This document shows positions 33,992 through 42,397 of a stretch of DNA of 64,000 bases, one piece after another. The position numbers and the translations under genes are program-made. Numbering within the stretch: position 1 is the stretch's first letter; each line of letters begins with the position of its first letter. Location of the stretch: assembly GCA_019118525.1 (NCBI GenBank), contig DWYV01000016.1, forward strand, positions 1 to 64,000. The letters are read 5' to 3'. Under the pieces are notes generated by a model that saw only the letters and a list, made by a program, of their open reading frames with translations, was not told where the DNA came from and searched no databases. The stretch comes from Candidatus Bariatricus faecipullorum. Lineage in GTDB: Bacteria; Bacillota; Clostridia; Lachnospirales; Lachnospiraceae.

Positions 33992-35164
33992 GTGCGCATC
34001 ATGGAACTGATAGCACCCTGTCATTTTGGGCTGGAATCTGTGCTGAAGAGAGAAATTCAGGACCTGGGATACGAGATTTCCCGTGTGGAAGACGGAAAAG
34101 TGTATTTTACCGGGGACGCCCGGGCAGTGTGCGAGGCAAATATATTTCTGCGCACGGCGGAGCGGGTGCTGATTAACGCCGGTTCTTTCCACGCAGAAAC
34201 GTTCGAGGAGCTGTTTGACAGGACCAGAGAGATTCCGTGGGAGGAATACATTCCGCCGGACGGAAAATTCTGGGTGGCAAAGGCGGCTTCCGTGAAAAGT
34301 AAGCTGTTCAGCCCTTCTGACATACAGTCGATTGTGAAAAAAGCGGTGGTGGAGCGGCTGAAAAGCCGGTATCATCTGAACTGGTTTCCGGAGGACGGAC
34401 CGGCATACCCGCTGCGGGTCTTCCTGATGAAGGACAACGTAACCGTGGGAATTGACACGACCGGTCTCTCCCTGCATAAGAGAGGATACCGGAAGATGAC
34501 GGTAAAAGCGCCTATCACAGAGACACTGGCGGCCTCCCTGATTCTGCTGACGCCCTGGCACGGGGACCGGATTCTGGTGGACCCTTTCTGCGGAAGCGGA
34601 ACTTTCCCCATCGAAGCGGCTATGATGGCGGCGAATATTGCCCCGGGCATGAACAGAAGTTTCACGGCAGAGACCTGGAAGAACCTGCTGGCGCCGGAAC
34701 TCTGGAAGGACGCAAGAGAAGAGGCCCGGGACCTGGTACAGAAAGATACAGAGGTGGATATCCAGGGATACGATATCGACGGCGAGGCCATCCGGGCGGC
34801 AAGGCAGAATGCAAAGGACGCAGGGGTGGACCACATGATTCATTTCCAGGAAAGACCGGTGCAGGAACTGAGCCATCCGAAGAAATACGGATTTATTATT
34901 ACGAATCCTCCCTATGGGGAACGGCTGGAAGAAAAGAAAAACCTGCCGGCTCTCTACCGTGCCTTTGGCGAGCGGTTCCGGGAGCTGGATTCCTGGTCCG
35001 CCTACATTATCACCGGATATGAGGACGCAGAGCGGTATTTTGGCCGCAGGGCGGACCGGAACCGGAAAATCTATAACGGAATGCTGAAAACCTATTTTTA
35101 TCAGTTTCTGGGGCCTAAGCCTCCGAGACGGAAAACTTCAGAACAGAGGGATGAAAACGTATGA
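33992..35164 (+). CDS. THUMP-domain class I rRNA N2-guanine methyltransferase (RlmL-like)
   Basis: A 390-residue SAM-dependent RNA methyltransferase. The N-terminal THUMP RNA-binding region covers about residues 1-155, followed by the Rossmann domain with DPFCGSGTFPIEAAMMA and the catalytic NPPYGERLEE that targets guanine N2 in 23S rRNA. The frame opens at 33965, but the ribosome site AGGAGGGAGGG (33973-33983) lies inside that extension, so the GTG at 33992 or the ATG at 34001 is the real start. It overlaps rdgB by four bases, giving a three-gene operon. Confidence 0.9.
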   Translation: MRIMELIAPCHFGLESVLKREIQDLGYEISRVEDGKVYFTGDARAVCEANIFLRTAERVLINAGSFHAETFEELFDRTREIPWEEYIPPDGKFWVAKAASVKSKLFSPSDIQSIVKKAVVERLKSRYHLNWFPEDGPAYPLRVFLMKDNVTVGIDTTGLSLHKRGYRKMTVKAPITETLAASLILLTPWHGDRILVDPFCGSGTFPIEAAMMAANIAPGMNRSFTAETWKNLLAPELWKDAREEARDLVQKDTEVDIQGYDIDGEAIRAARQNAKDAGVDHMIHFQERPVQELSHPKKYGFIITNPPYGERLEEKKNLPALYRAFGERFRELDSWSAYIITGYEDAERYFGRRADRNRKIYNGMLKTYFYQFLGPKPPRRKTSEQRDENV

Positions 35165-35766
35165 AAATTATTTTTGCCACGGGGAATGCACATAAGATGG
35201 AAGAAATCCGTATGATTCTTGCAGATCTGGGAGCGGAGATTTTTTCCATGAAAGAAGCGGGCGTCGAAGTGGAGGTTGTGGAAGACGGCAGCACGTTTGA
35301 AGAAAATGCCATGCTGAAGGCAGCAGCCATTGCCAGTCTGGAAAAAGTAAAACAGATGGGGGCCGTGGTGCTGGCGGACGATTCCGGTCTGGAGATAGAT
35401 TATCTGAACAAAGAGCCGGGGATTTATTCCGCCCGCTATGCTGGTACGGAAACTTCCTATGATATTAAGAACAGCCTTCTTCTGTCCCGGATGAAAGGCG
35501 TGCCGGAGGAACAGAGAACGGCCCGGTTTGTATGTGCGGTGGCCGCCGTATTCCCGGACGGGAGCCGGGAAGTGGTGCGGGGCATCATGGAAGGACACGT
35601 GGCCTGGGAACCGGCCGGAGCAAACGGTTTTGGCTATGACCCTATTTTTTATCTTCCGGAATACGGCTGTACATCCGCTGAACTCTCTCCGGAAAAGAAA
35701 AATGAATTAAGTCACCGCGGGCAGGCACTGCGCAAAATGCGGGATATTATGGAGAAAAGAATATGA
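35161..35766 (+). CDS. rdgB: XTP/dITP diphosphatase (RdgB/HAM1)
   Basis: A 201-residue house-cleaning pyrophosphatase that removes inosine and xanthosine triphosphates from the nucleotide pool. Family features are IIFATGNAHKMEEI (residues 3-16), VLADDSGLEIDYL with the metal-binding aspartates, GIYSARYAG, and GYDPIFYLPE near the end. It overlaps its neighbours on both sides by four bases, so translation is coupled along the operon. Confidence 0.95.
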   Translation: MKIIFATGNAHKMEEIRMILADLGAEIFSMKEAGVEVEVVEDGSTFEENAMLKAAAIASLEKVKQMGAVVLADDSGLEIDYLNKEPGIYSARYAGTETSYDIKNSLLLSRMKGVPEEQRTARFVCAVAAVFPDGSREVVRGIMEGHVAWEPAGANGFGYDPIFYLPEYGCTSAELSPEKKNELSHRGQALRKMRDIMEKRI

Positions 35767-36242
35767 GGGTTTTAATTATCAGCGACACTCATGGAAGACA
35801 TACCGGATTTGACCAGGCAATCGACCAGGCAGGAGAGATTGATTTCCTGATTCACCTTGGAGATACCGAGGGCGGAGAACATTATATTGAGGCGGTGGCA
35901 GGATGTCCCTGCTATATTGTGGCCGGAAACAATGACTTTTTTTCGGATATGCCAAGAGAAATGGAGATAAGTCTGGGCGGGTACCGGATGTTTCTGTGCC
36001 ATGGCCATCAGTACCAGGTATCCCTGGGCCCGGAGAGAATCCGGGACGAGGGAATTGCCCGGAACTGTGATATTGTGATGTTCGGGCATACTCACAGACC
36101 GCTGGTGCTGGAGGAAAAAGGGATTACCCTTCTGAATCCGGGGAGTCTTTCGTTTCCCCGGCAGGAAGGAAGAAGAGGCAGTTATATTCTTATGGAAACG
36201 GACCGGACGGGGAAAGCAGATTATAAGGTCTGTTATTTGTAA
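35763..36242 (+). CDS. YfcE/MJ0936-family metallophosphodiesterase
   Basis: A 159-residue calcineurin-like phosphoesterase. The metal ligands are all present: ISDTHGRH (residues 6-13), LGDTEGG, AGNND, CHGHQY and FGHTHRP. Members hydrolyse small phosphodiesters in vitro and their natural substrate is unknown. It is the last gene of the rdgB operon, an arrangement common in Firmicutes. Confidence 0.92.
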   Translation: MRVLIISDTHGRHTGFDQAIDQAGEIDFLIHLGDTEGGEHYIEAVAGCPCYIVAGNNDFFSDMPREMEISLGGYRMFLCHGHQYQVSLGPERIRDEGIARNCDIVMFGHTHRPLVLEEKGITLLNPGSLSFPRQEGRRGSYILMETDRTGKADYKVCYL

Positions 36243-36251
36243 AAATAATTG

Positions 36252-36280
36252 TTGACAAGCGTTTTCTGTTATTATATAAT
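36252..36280 (+). promoter_or_regulatory. consensus promoter of the tRNA cluster
   Basis: TTGACA (36252-36257), 17 bp, TATAAT (36275-36280): both hexamers match the sigma-A consensus exactly, as expected for stable RNA genes. It lies 39 bp before tRNA-Pro. Confidence 0.9.
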
Positions 36281-36319
36281 AATTACTGCGTCACGAGCAG
36301 AATGTGTGAAGAAAAAATT

Positions 36320-36394
36320 CGGGGTGTGGCTCAGCTTGGCTAGAGCGCCTGGTTTGGGACCAGGAGGCCGCAGGTTCAAATCCTGTCACCCCGA
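36320..36394 (+). tRNA. tRNA-Pro (TGG)
   Basis: The acceptor stem CGGGGTG pairs with CACCCCG, the anticodon loop is GTTTGGGAC with TGG, and the T-loop is GGTTCAAATCC. CCA is not encoded. Confidence 0.95.
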
Positions 36395-36404
36395 TACTGT
36401 GGAT

Positions 36405-36475
36405 GCGGGTGTAGTTCAATGGTAGAACACCAGCCTTCCAAGCTGGATACGTGGGTTCGATTCCCATCACCCGCT
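36405..36475 (+). tRNA. tRNA-Gly (TCC)
   Basis: The acceptor stem GCGGGTG pairs with CACCCGC, the anticodon loop is CCTTCCAAG with TCC, and the T-loop is GGTTCGATTCC. Confidence 0.95.
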
Positions 36476-36498
36476 TACGCTGGAAAGATACAGCGTAT

Positions 36499-36572
<74 letters not shown>

Positions 36573-36576
36573 TTAT

Positions 36577-36651
36577 GGTGGGTATAGCGCAGTTGGTTAG
36601 CGCGCCAGATTGTGGCTCTGGAGGCCCAGGGTTCGAGTCCCTGTATCCACC
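36577..36651 (+). tRNA. tRNA-His (GTG)
   Basis: The acceptor stem GTGGGTA pairs with TATCCAC, and an extra G at 36577 opposite C36651 serves as the G-1 identity base. The anticodon is GTG in GATTGTGGC. Confidence 0.95.
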
Positions 36652-36676
36652 CTTTTCCATAGCGAATGAAAGCGGA

Positions 36677-36702
36677 GATTACGCTGCAGCGTAATCTTTT
36701 TT
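36677..36702 (+). terminator. terminator after the first four tRNAs
   Basis: GATTACGC (36677-36684) pairs with GCGTAATC (36689-36696) around TGCA, then six Ts. Confidence 0.88.
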
Positions 36703-36760
36703 CATATGATACAGGCGTCAGCGCGGAGCAGGCCGTGTATCATGGACATTGCAGTATTAT

Positions 36761-36832
36761 TGGGCCATCGCCAAGCGGTAAGGCACAGGACTTTGACTCC
36801 TGCATTCGTTGGTTCGAATCCAACTGGCCCAG
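36761..36832 (+). tRNA. tRNA-Gln (TTG)
   Basis: The acceptor stem TGGGCCA pairs with TGGCCCA, the anticodon loop is ACTTTGACT with TTG, and the T-loop is GGTTCGAATCC. It lies beyond the terminator of the first four tRNAs; I see no clear promoter of its own. Confidence 0.95.
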
Positions 36833-36882
36833 TTTTTCTGACGGGGCGTGTTTGGCCCGGACAGAAGAGATTAAGAGATTAT

Positions 36883-36963
36883 GCGGATGTGGCGGAACTG
36901 GCAGACGCGCCAGACTTAGGATCTGGTGTCTACGACGTGCAGGTTCAAGTCCTGTCATCCGCA
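36883..36963 (+). tRNA. tRNA-Leu (TAG)
   Basis: A class II tRNA with an extended variable arm (GTGTCTACGACGT). The acceptor stem GCGGATG pairs with CATCCGC, and the anticodon is TAG in ACTTAGGAT. Confidence 0.95.
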
Positions 36964-36992
36964 TTTTTAATTTTTCCTTTAATGCAGAAGCG

Positions 36993-37026
36993 AAAGCGGC
37001 GGTATTGTGATACTGTCGCTTTTGTT
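36993..37026 (+). terminator. terminator after tRNA-Leu
   Basis: AAAGCGGCGGTAT (36993-37005) pairs, with one G-U, with ATACTGTCGCTTT around TGTG and is followed by a T-rich stretch. Confidence 0.75.
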
Positions 37027-37127
37027 TTCGGAAATATGTGATGTCTTTTTCGGAAAGCCCATGGTATAATTTAGAAAAACGAGACAAATGAAACCTGGTG
37101 ATTTGGCTGATTTTAAAGGAGAAACGC

Positions 37128-37757
37128 ATGGCGACGAAGATTCTGGTTCACGGTTCGGGACATAAAGCGGCAAGCTGGAAGGAAACAGTTTCCTATATGA
37201 CAAAAGATGAGGAAATTCTGTGTCCTGGTCTGTCCTCCATCCTGGAAGGAAAAGAAGCAGATTATAAAAATCTGTATTCTTCATTTGTAAATTACTGTAA
37301 CAAAATGGAGGGACAGATTCATTTGTGCGGCCTTTCCCTGGGAGGTATTCTGGCACTGAATTATGTCCTGGATTTTCCCGAAAAAGTCAAAACGCTGGTT
37401 TTAATCGGAACACCATATAAAATTCCAAAGCTGGCATTTCGTTTTCAAAATATTGTTTTTAGATTTTTGCCCAAATCTGTTTTTGAAACGATGGCATTTG
37501 ACAAAAAAGACACGTTTGTTCTGGGAAACACGATGAAAAACCTGGATTTCAGCGGCAGGATAAATCAGATTGAATGTCCCGCGTTAATTCTTTGCGGAGA
37601 GAAAGACAGTGCGAATATGAAATCGGCGTATTATTTGTCACAAAACATGAAAAACGCAGAACTGAAAGTGATTAAAAATACTGGTCATATTGTGAATGAA
37701 GAGAATCCAAAAGTCCTGGCAGAAATACTGAATGAATATTATTCGCAAAACCGTTAA
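37128..37757 (+). CDS. alpha/beta hydrolase
   Basis: A 209-residue small serine hydrolase. The first strand ILVHGSGHKAASW carries the oxyanion region, the nucleophile elbow is LCGLSLGGILAL near residues 73-84, the acid is in LILCGEKDSANM and the histidine in KNTGHIVNEE. The start at 37128 follows AAAGGAG. The coding stretch is AT-richer than its surroundings (many AAA and ATT codons). With the broken gene after it and the tRNA cluster before it, this suggests recent acquisition. Confidence 0.85.
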   Translation: MATKILVHGSGHKAASWKETVSYMTKDEEILCPGLSSILEGKEADYKNLYSSFVNYCNKMEGQIHLCGLSLGGILALNYVLDFPEKVKTLVLIGTPYKIPKLAFRFQNIVFRFLPKSVFETMAFDKKDTFVLGNTMKNLDFSGRINQIECPALILCGEKDSANMKSAYYLSQNMKNAELKVIKNTGHIVNEENPKVLAEILNEYYSQNR

Positions 37758-38411
37758 CCGGTTCGGAAGGAAATGCAGGAACCACCATCAGCGAATATAA
37801 GCACTGGGAAGAAGCGCACAGCTATCTTCTGTGCGGGGAGGAAAAAGCCGCTTTGATTGATACGGGACTTGGTATTTCCAGTATTTGGAAAATAGTGGAT
37901 ACTCTGACAGAACTTCCCGTCATGGTAATCACTACCCATGTTCACTGGGACCATATTGGCGGCCACAAGTATTTCAGGTTTATCGCAGTCCATGAAGCAG
38001 AAAAAGAATGGCTGGCTGTGAAATTTCCCATACCTTTGCAGGCAGTAAAAAACAGCCTTATATGTAAGCCTTGTGATTTTCCTTCCGATTTTAAAATAGA
38101 CCAGTATGAAATTTTCCGGGGCGTTCCGCAAATGCTTTTACATGACGGAGACAGCATTGACCTGGGAAAGCGGACACTTTCAGTTATCCATACTCCCGGT
38201 CATTCTCCGGGACACTGCTGTTTCTATGAGCCGGATAAAAAATACATATACTCTGGAGATAAAGCGAATTTTACCCGGCCATCACCGGTTATCCGTTCCG
38301 GTGACCATAATTGATGAGATAGAAACAGCCTTTAGCGGCCTGGCAGATAAGGGAAAATTAAAACAGGGAAATGGTATATTCGGGTATGATAATTTCCAGA
38401 TTCATATCTGA
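37758..38411 (+). pseudogene. broken MBL-fold hydrolase gene
   Basis: The frame reads SEYKHWEEAHSYLLCGEEKA, then LIDTGLG, TTHVHWDHIGGH, HTPGHSPGHCC and YSGDK, the core of a metallo-beta-lactamase-fold enzyme. It lacks a start codon and the usual N-terminal strand. After SGDK (about 38262) the family's ending (RILPGHHRLSVPV and later NGIFGYDNFQIHI) continues in a different frame to 38411. Roughly 30-40 residues between the two blocks are missing. The gene therefore has a lost 5' end plus an internal frameshifting deletion. It begins immediately after the alpha/beta hydrolase stop. Confidence 0.75.
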
Positions 38412-38436
38412 AACGGCGGTTTCCCGGCCCCTTAAA

Positions 38437-38742
38437 CTATTCCTTCTTTTTTATCTGCTGGAGAATCCGGTCCACCCAGGTGGAGAGACCGGCCACCAGG
38501 ATTCCCTGAACAACTGCGGTAAAAACAGCAGTAAAGATATCCTGGCGGGTGTCCAGCGGGCAGGTGGACAGTACCCAGACCGTACTCAGCAGGATACCGG
38601 CTGCGCCCAGGAGCAGGGGAACGTACTGCTCTTTTATAAGCCCGGATTTTTTCAGCGCCTTTCCGGCAAAATAAAGTACTACGGAGACGATGACCAGTTC
38701 GGGTTTTACATACGTTAAAATCTGATTGAGAATTTCATTCAT
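38437..38742 (-). CDS. phage-type holin family protein
   Basis: A 101-residue membrane protein with three hydrophobic segments (about residues 13-31, 41-60, 69-90), a DTRQDIFTAVFTAVVQG segment and a charged C-terminus (QQIKKKE), as in small clostridial phage holins. Holins make membrane pores that release endolysins. No other phage gene is next to it, so it is either a prophage remnant or a domesticated holin used for autolysis or export. It is on the opposite strand from its neighbours. Confidence 0.75.
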   Translation of the reverse strand: MNEILNQILTYVKPELVIVSVVLYFAGKALKKSGLIKEQYVPLLLGAAGILLSTVWVLSTCPLDTRQDIFTAVFTAVVQGILVAGLSTWVDRILQQIKKKE

Positions 38743-38869
38743 AAGCAGGAACCTGACCTGTTGGTATTTTTAGTATTATTATATGATATGCGGACTGTTC
38801 CGTGCCGCGCACTTTTGCTACCTTGAAACAACTGGCAGGAAGATTATGAAAATCAGGAGGAAAGGGAAC

Positions 38870-40123
38870 ATGAGAATTTTAAGCGTGACGGCTCAGAAGC
38901 CGCACAGCACCGGGAGCGGTGTGTATCTGACGGGGCTTGTGAATTCCTTCAGCCAGATGGGGCACGAACAGGCGGTGATTGCCGGGGTGTACCGGGAGGA
39001 TGAGGTTTGCTTTCCCCGGGAAGTGGAATTCTGCCCGGTATATTTCCGGACAGAGGAGCTGCCCTTTGCCATTACGGGCATGTCCGATGAGATGCCTTAT
39101 GAAAGCACCCGGTACCGGGATATGACTCCGGAAATGACGGAGCAGTTTTTCCAGGCTTTTGGGAAACGGGTGACAGAGACCGTGGAACGGTTTCAGCCGG
39201 ATATCATTCTCTGTCATCATCTCTATCTGCTGACGGCCCTGGTGAGGAAGCTCTGTCCGGACTGCCGGGTGGAGGGAATCTGCCATGGCTCGGATTTGCG
39301 GCAGATAAAGCAGAACGGACTGTTCCGGGAAGAGATAATCCGGGAGATACAGAAGCTGGATGGCATCTGGGCCCTTCACAGGGAACAGAAAGAGCAGATT
39401 GAAGAGATTTTTTCCTGCCGGGAGGGGCAGGTTCAGGTGTTGGGGACAGGGTACGACGGCCGTATTTTTTCCTGCACGAAAGAGCGGACCGAAAGGGAGG
39501 CCGGGCGGCGGAAGGGCAGGAAGGACCTGCGCCTTGCCTTTGCCGGAAAGATTTCAGAAAAAAAGGGAGTAAAAAGTCTGCTTCGGGCCATGGATTATCT
39601 GGACTGGCCGGAAGGAGAAGTATCCCTGACGCTGGCGGGAGGCTGGGGCCAGGAAGAGGAACACCGGGAGATAGAGAGGCTGGCCGGCGCCTGCAGGTAC
39701 CCGGTGGAGTTTGCCGGGCGGCTGGCCCAGCCGGAGCTGGCGGCGCTTCTGAATACCCGGGATGTGTTCGTCCTTCCGTCTTTTTATGAAGGACTGCCGC
39801 TTTCGGTGATTGAGGCGCTGGCCTGCGGATGCCGGGTGGTATGTACGGACCTGCCGGGAATCCGGCCCTGGCTGGAAGAAAATGTACCCGGCCACGGGGT
39901 GGAATTTGTCTCGCCGCCCCGGATGCGAAATGAGGACGAGCCGGAAGGAGAGGACCTTCCTGGTTTTGAAAGGGCCCTGGCAGATGCGATTGTCCGGGCG
40001 GCAGAAAAGACCGGAAACCGGGAGAAACTGGCCCGCTCCCTTGAGAAGGTTTCCTGGGATGGAATCGCCGGAAAGGTGCTGAAAGGGCGGGCAGAACAGT
40101 TGACAACTGCGGTGCGCCCATAG
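38870..40123 (+). CDS. glycosyltransferase family 4 protein
   Basis: A 417-residue GT-B fold glycosyltransferase. The N-terminal half has the acceptor-side motif TAQKPHSTGSGVYLTGLVN. The C-terminal half has LRLAFAGKISEKKGVKSLLRA and the nucleotide-sugar motif LPSFYEGLPLSVIEALACGC (EX7E type). The start at 38870 follows AGGAGGAAAGGG. It is a single gene, so the sugar and acceptor are unknown; a small-molecule or wall polymer glycosylation is possible. A strong terminator follows. Confidence 0.9.
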   Translation: MRILSVTAQKPHSTGSGVYLTGLVNSFSQMGHEQAVIAGVYREDEVCFPREVEFCPVYFRTEELPFAITGMSDEMPYESTRYRDMTPEMTEQFFQAFGKRVTETVERFQPDIILCHHLYLLTALVRKLCPDCRVEGICHGSDLRQIKQNGLFREEIIREIQKLDGIWALHREQKEQIEEIFSCREGQVQVLGTGYDGRIFSCTKERTEREAGRRKGRKDLRLAFAGKISEKKGVKSLLRAMDYLDWPEGEVSLTLAGGWGQEEEHREIERLAGACRYPVEFAGRLAQPELAALLNTRDVFVLPSFYEGLPLSVIEALACGCRVVCTDLPGIRPWLEENVPGHGVEFVSPPRMRNEDEPEGEDLPGFERALADAIVRAAEKTGNREKLARSLEKVSWDGIAGKVLKGRAEQLTTAVRP

Positions 40124-40147
40124 TATGATAAGGAATGGAAAGAATGT

Positions 40148-40175
40148 AAAGCCGAAGGGATTCCCTTCGGCTTTC
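40148..40175 (+). terminator. terminator of glycosyltransferase gene
   Basis: AAAGCCGAAGGGA (40148-40160) is a perfect complement of TCCCTTCGGCTTT, which directly follows it. Confidence 0.8.
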
Positions 40176-40229
40176 TAAAGGCAGTACAGAAAAATAAGAA
40201 AAGGGATAAAGAAACAGGAGGAAACAAGG

Positions 40230-41396
40230 ATGAGTAATGTAGTGATTTCAGATGCGATTAAGTACATTGGCGCAGACGACAAAACGCTGGATCTGTTTGA
40301 AAGCCAGTATGCCATTCCCAACGGAGTGTCCTACAATTCTTATGTCATTCTGGATGAGAAAATTGCGGTAATGGATACGATTGACGCCAGAAAGACCGAA
40401 GAGTGGAAGGCAAATCTGGAAGAGGTTCTGGCGGGCCGGAAACCGGATTATCTGATTATCTCCCATCTGGAGCCGGACCATGCGGCGAATATTCAGCTTT
40501 TTGCGGAGATGTATCCGGAGGCGAAGCTGGTGGCCAGTGCCAAGGCTGTTTCCATGCTTCCTCAGTTTTTTGAAATTGACAGACTTTCTGAGCGTACCAT
40601 TGCAGTAAAAGAAGGGGATGCGCTTTCTCTGGGAACGCACACCCTGCAGTTTGTAATGGCTCCCATGGTACACTGGCCGGAGGTTATGGTGGAGTATGAG
40701 CAGAGCGAAAAGGTGCTGTTCTCCGCCGACGGATTCGGAAAATTCGGCGCCCTGGACGTGGACGAGGACTGGGACTGCGAGGCGAGAAGGTACTACTTTA
40801 ATATTGTAGGAAAATACGGAAACCAGGTGCAGGCTCTGCTGAAAAAGGCGGCCGGACTGGATATTCAGACTATCTGCCCGCTGCACGGACCGGTGCTGAA
40901 AGAAAATCTGGGATATTATATTGGAAAATATCTTACATGGAGCAGCTATGAGGCGGAGGATGACGGCGTTCTGGTTGCCTATGCGTCCATACACGGAAAC
41001 ACGAAGAAGGCAGCTGAGAAAATGAAAGAAATCCTGGAGGAAAAAGGCGCGAAGAAAGTAGCGATTACCGACCTGAGCCGGGACGACATGGCAGAGGCCG
41101 TAGAGGATGCCTTCCGCTATGACAAGCTGGTGCTGGCGGCCGCTTCCTATGATGCAGGCGTGTTCCCGCCCATGGAGGATTTCCTGAATCGGCTTTCCCA
41201 TAAGGCTTATCAGAACCGGAAAGTGGCTCTGATTGAAAACGGTTCCTGGGCTCCCAGTGCCGGACGTGTGATGAAGGGCATGCTGGAAGGCATGAAAAAT
41301 ATTACGCTTTGCGAAAACAGTGTGACGATAAAATCTACCATGAAGGAAGATACGGTAAAGGGCATGGAAACTCTGGCAGAGGAGCTGCTGGCATAG
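40230..41396 (+). CDS. flavodiiron protein (FprA family A-type flavoprotein)
   Basis: A 388-residue oxygen- or NO-reducing flavoprotein used by anaerobes to survive oxygen. The N-terminal MBL-like domain carries the diiron ligands in HLEPDHAANI (near residues 78-87), in VHWPEVM, in SADGFG and in CPLHGP. The C-terminal flavodoxin domain starts at VAYASIHGNTKKAAEKM (about residue 250) with the FMN loop. It reduces O2 to water with electrons from rubredoxin. EamA follows after one base. Confidence 0.95.
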   Translation: MSNVVISDAIKYIGADDKTLDLFESQYAIPNGVSYNSYVILDEKIAVMDTIDARKTEEWKANLEEVLAGRKPDYLIISHLEPDHAANIQLFAEMYPEAKLVASAKAVSMLPQFFEIDRLSERTIAVKEGDALSLGTHTLQFVMAPMVHWPEVMVEYEQSEKVLFSADGFGKFGALDVDEDWDCEARRYYFNIVGKYGNQVQALLKKAAGLDIQTICPLHGPVLKENLGYYIGKYLTWSSYEAEDDGVLVAYASIHGNTKKAAEKMKEILEEKGAKKVAITDLSRDDMAEAVEDAFRYDKLVLAAASYDAGVFPPMEDFLNRLSHKAYQNRKVALIENGSWAPSAGRVMKGMLEGMKNITLCENSVTIKSTMKEDTVKGMETLAEELLA

Positions 41397-41397
41397 C

Positions 41398-42342
41398 ATG
41401 GGAACAAAGACAGAAAAGATACTTCAGAAGGGCTGGGTGGTAAGCCTGCTTGCCACCTTCTGCTGCCTTCTGTGGGGAAGTGCGTTTCCCAGCATTAAAG
41501 TAGGATATGAATGGTTTCGGATTGGCTCTTCCGATACGGCGGCCCAGATTCTTTTCGCGGGGATGCGGTTTGCCCTGGCGGGAGTCCTGGTTATTCTGCT
41601 GGGCTCCCTGCTGCAGAGGGAATTTCTGCGGCCCAGGCTGTCCTCCCTGCCGAGAATCGGGAAAATCTGTCTTATGCAGACGGTCATTCAGTACTTTTTC
41701 TTTTATGTGGGACTGGCCCATACGACAGGGGTGAAGGGCTCTATTGTGGAGTCTTCCAATGTGTTTTTTGCCATTTTGTTTTCCAGCCTTCTGTTCAGGC
41801 AGGAGAAGATGAGCGGGAAAAAACTGCTGGGCTGTATCGTAGGATTTGCCGGTGTGGTACTGGTGAATCTGGGCGGTGGCGGAGAAGATCTGCGTCTTCA
41901 GAGCGGGGATATTTATATTCTGATTTCCGCGGCGGCTTACGGCATGTCTTCCGTGCTGATTAAAAAGTATTCCCAGTGGGAGAATCCGGTCATGCTCAGC
42001 GGCTATCAGTTCCTGGCGGGCGGTCTTCTGATGATGGCGGGAGCGTTTGCGGCAGGCGGACGGATTACGGTGTTCACCCCGGCGGGCGGCGCCATTCTTC
42101 TGTATATGGCTCTGATTTCCGCAGTGGCGTATACGCTCTGGGGCGTGCTCCTGAAATACAATCCCGTATCCCGGGTGTCCATCTTCGGGTTTACCAATCC
42201 GGTGTTCGGGGTGCTTTTGTCAGCCCTGATTCTCCACGAGGGAGGCTCCTTTGGCATGACGGGAGTGGCAGCCCTGGTTCTGGTATGTGCCGGAATTTTT
42301 ATCGTGAATTATGAACGGCAGGGAAAGAAAACAGAGAGTTAA
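41398..42342 (+). CDS. EamA/DMT family transporter
   Basis: A 314-residue membrane protein with ten predicted helices in two EamA repeats, of the drug/metabolite transporter superfamily. The opening CCLLWGSAFPSIKVGYEW and the second-repeat opening AAAYGMSSVLIKKYS are typical. Such exporters move amino acids or metabolites. It begins one base after the flavodiiron gene, so it is probably co-transcribed. A hairpin that also contains the ldh ribosome site follows. Confidence 0.9.
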   Translation: MGTKTEKILQKGWVVSLLATFCCLLWGSAFPSIKVGYEWFRIGSSDTAAQILFAGMRFALAGVLVILLGSLLQREFLRPRLSSLPRIGKICLMQTVIQYFFFYVGLAHTTGVKGSIVESSNVFFAILFSSLLFRQEKMSGKKLLGCIVGFAGVVLVNLGGGGEDLRLQSGDIYILISAAAYGMSSVLIKKYSQWENPVMLSGYQFLAGGLLMMAGAFAAGGRITVFTPAGGAILLYMALISAVAYTLWGVLLKYNPVSRVSIFGFTNPVFGVLLSALILHEGGSFGMTGVAALVLVCAGIFIVNYERQGKKTES

Positions 42343-42352
42343 AATCTGGTAT

Positions 42353-42397
42353 AAAACCTCTTTTTTGATGGATACTACATCAAAAAGGAGGTTTTTT
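42353..42397 (+). promoter_or_regulatory. terminator hairpin that buries the ldh ribosome site
   Basis: Bases 42353-42370 pair with 42378-42395 (18 bp, one G-T) around GATACTA. The right arm contains AAAAAGGAGG (42382-42391), the only ribosome site of ldh, whose ATG is at 42398. Together with the T-run the hairpin looks like the terminator for eamA, and in any readthrough mRNA it would hide the ldh ribosome site. A transcript starting inside the hairpin would free it. Confidence 0.7.

Noticed and set aside
37853..38314. Intact MBL-fold gene starting at TTG 37853
   Set aside because: Recognisable MBL sequence lies upstream of that codon without a start, and the C-terminal motif RILPGHH is in another frame; the gene is broken.
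38437..38742. Prophage
   Set aside because: Only a single holin-like gene is seen; there is no capsid, terminase or integrase gene in the window.
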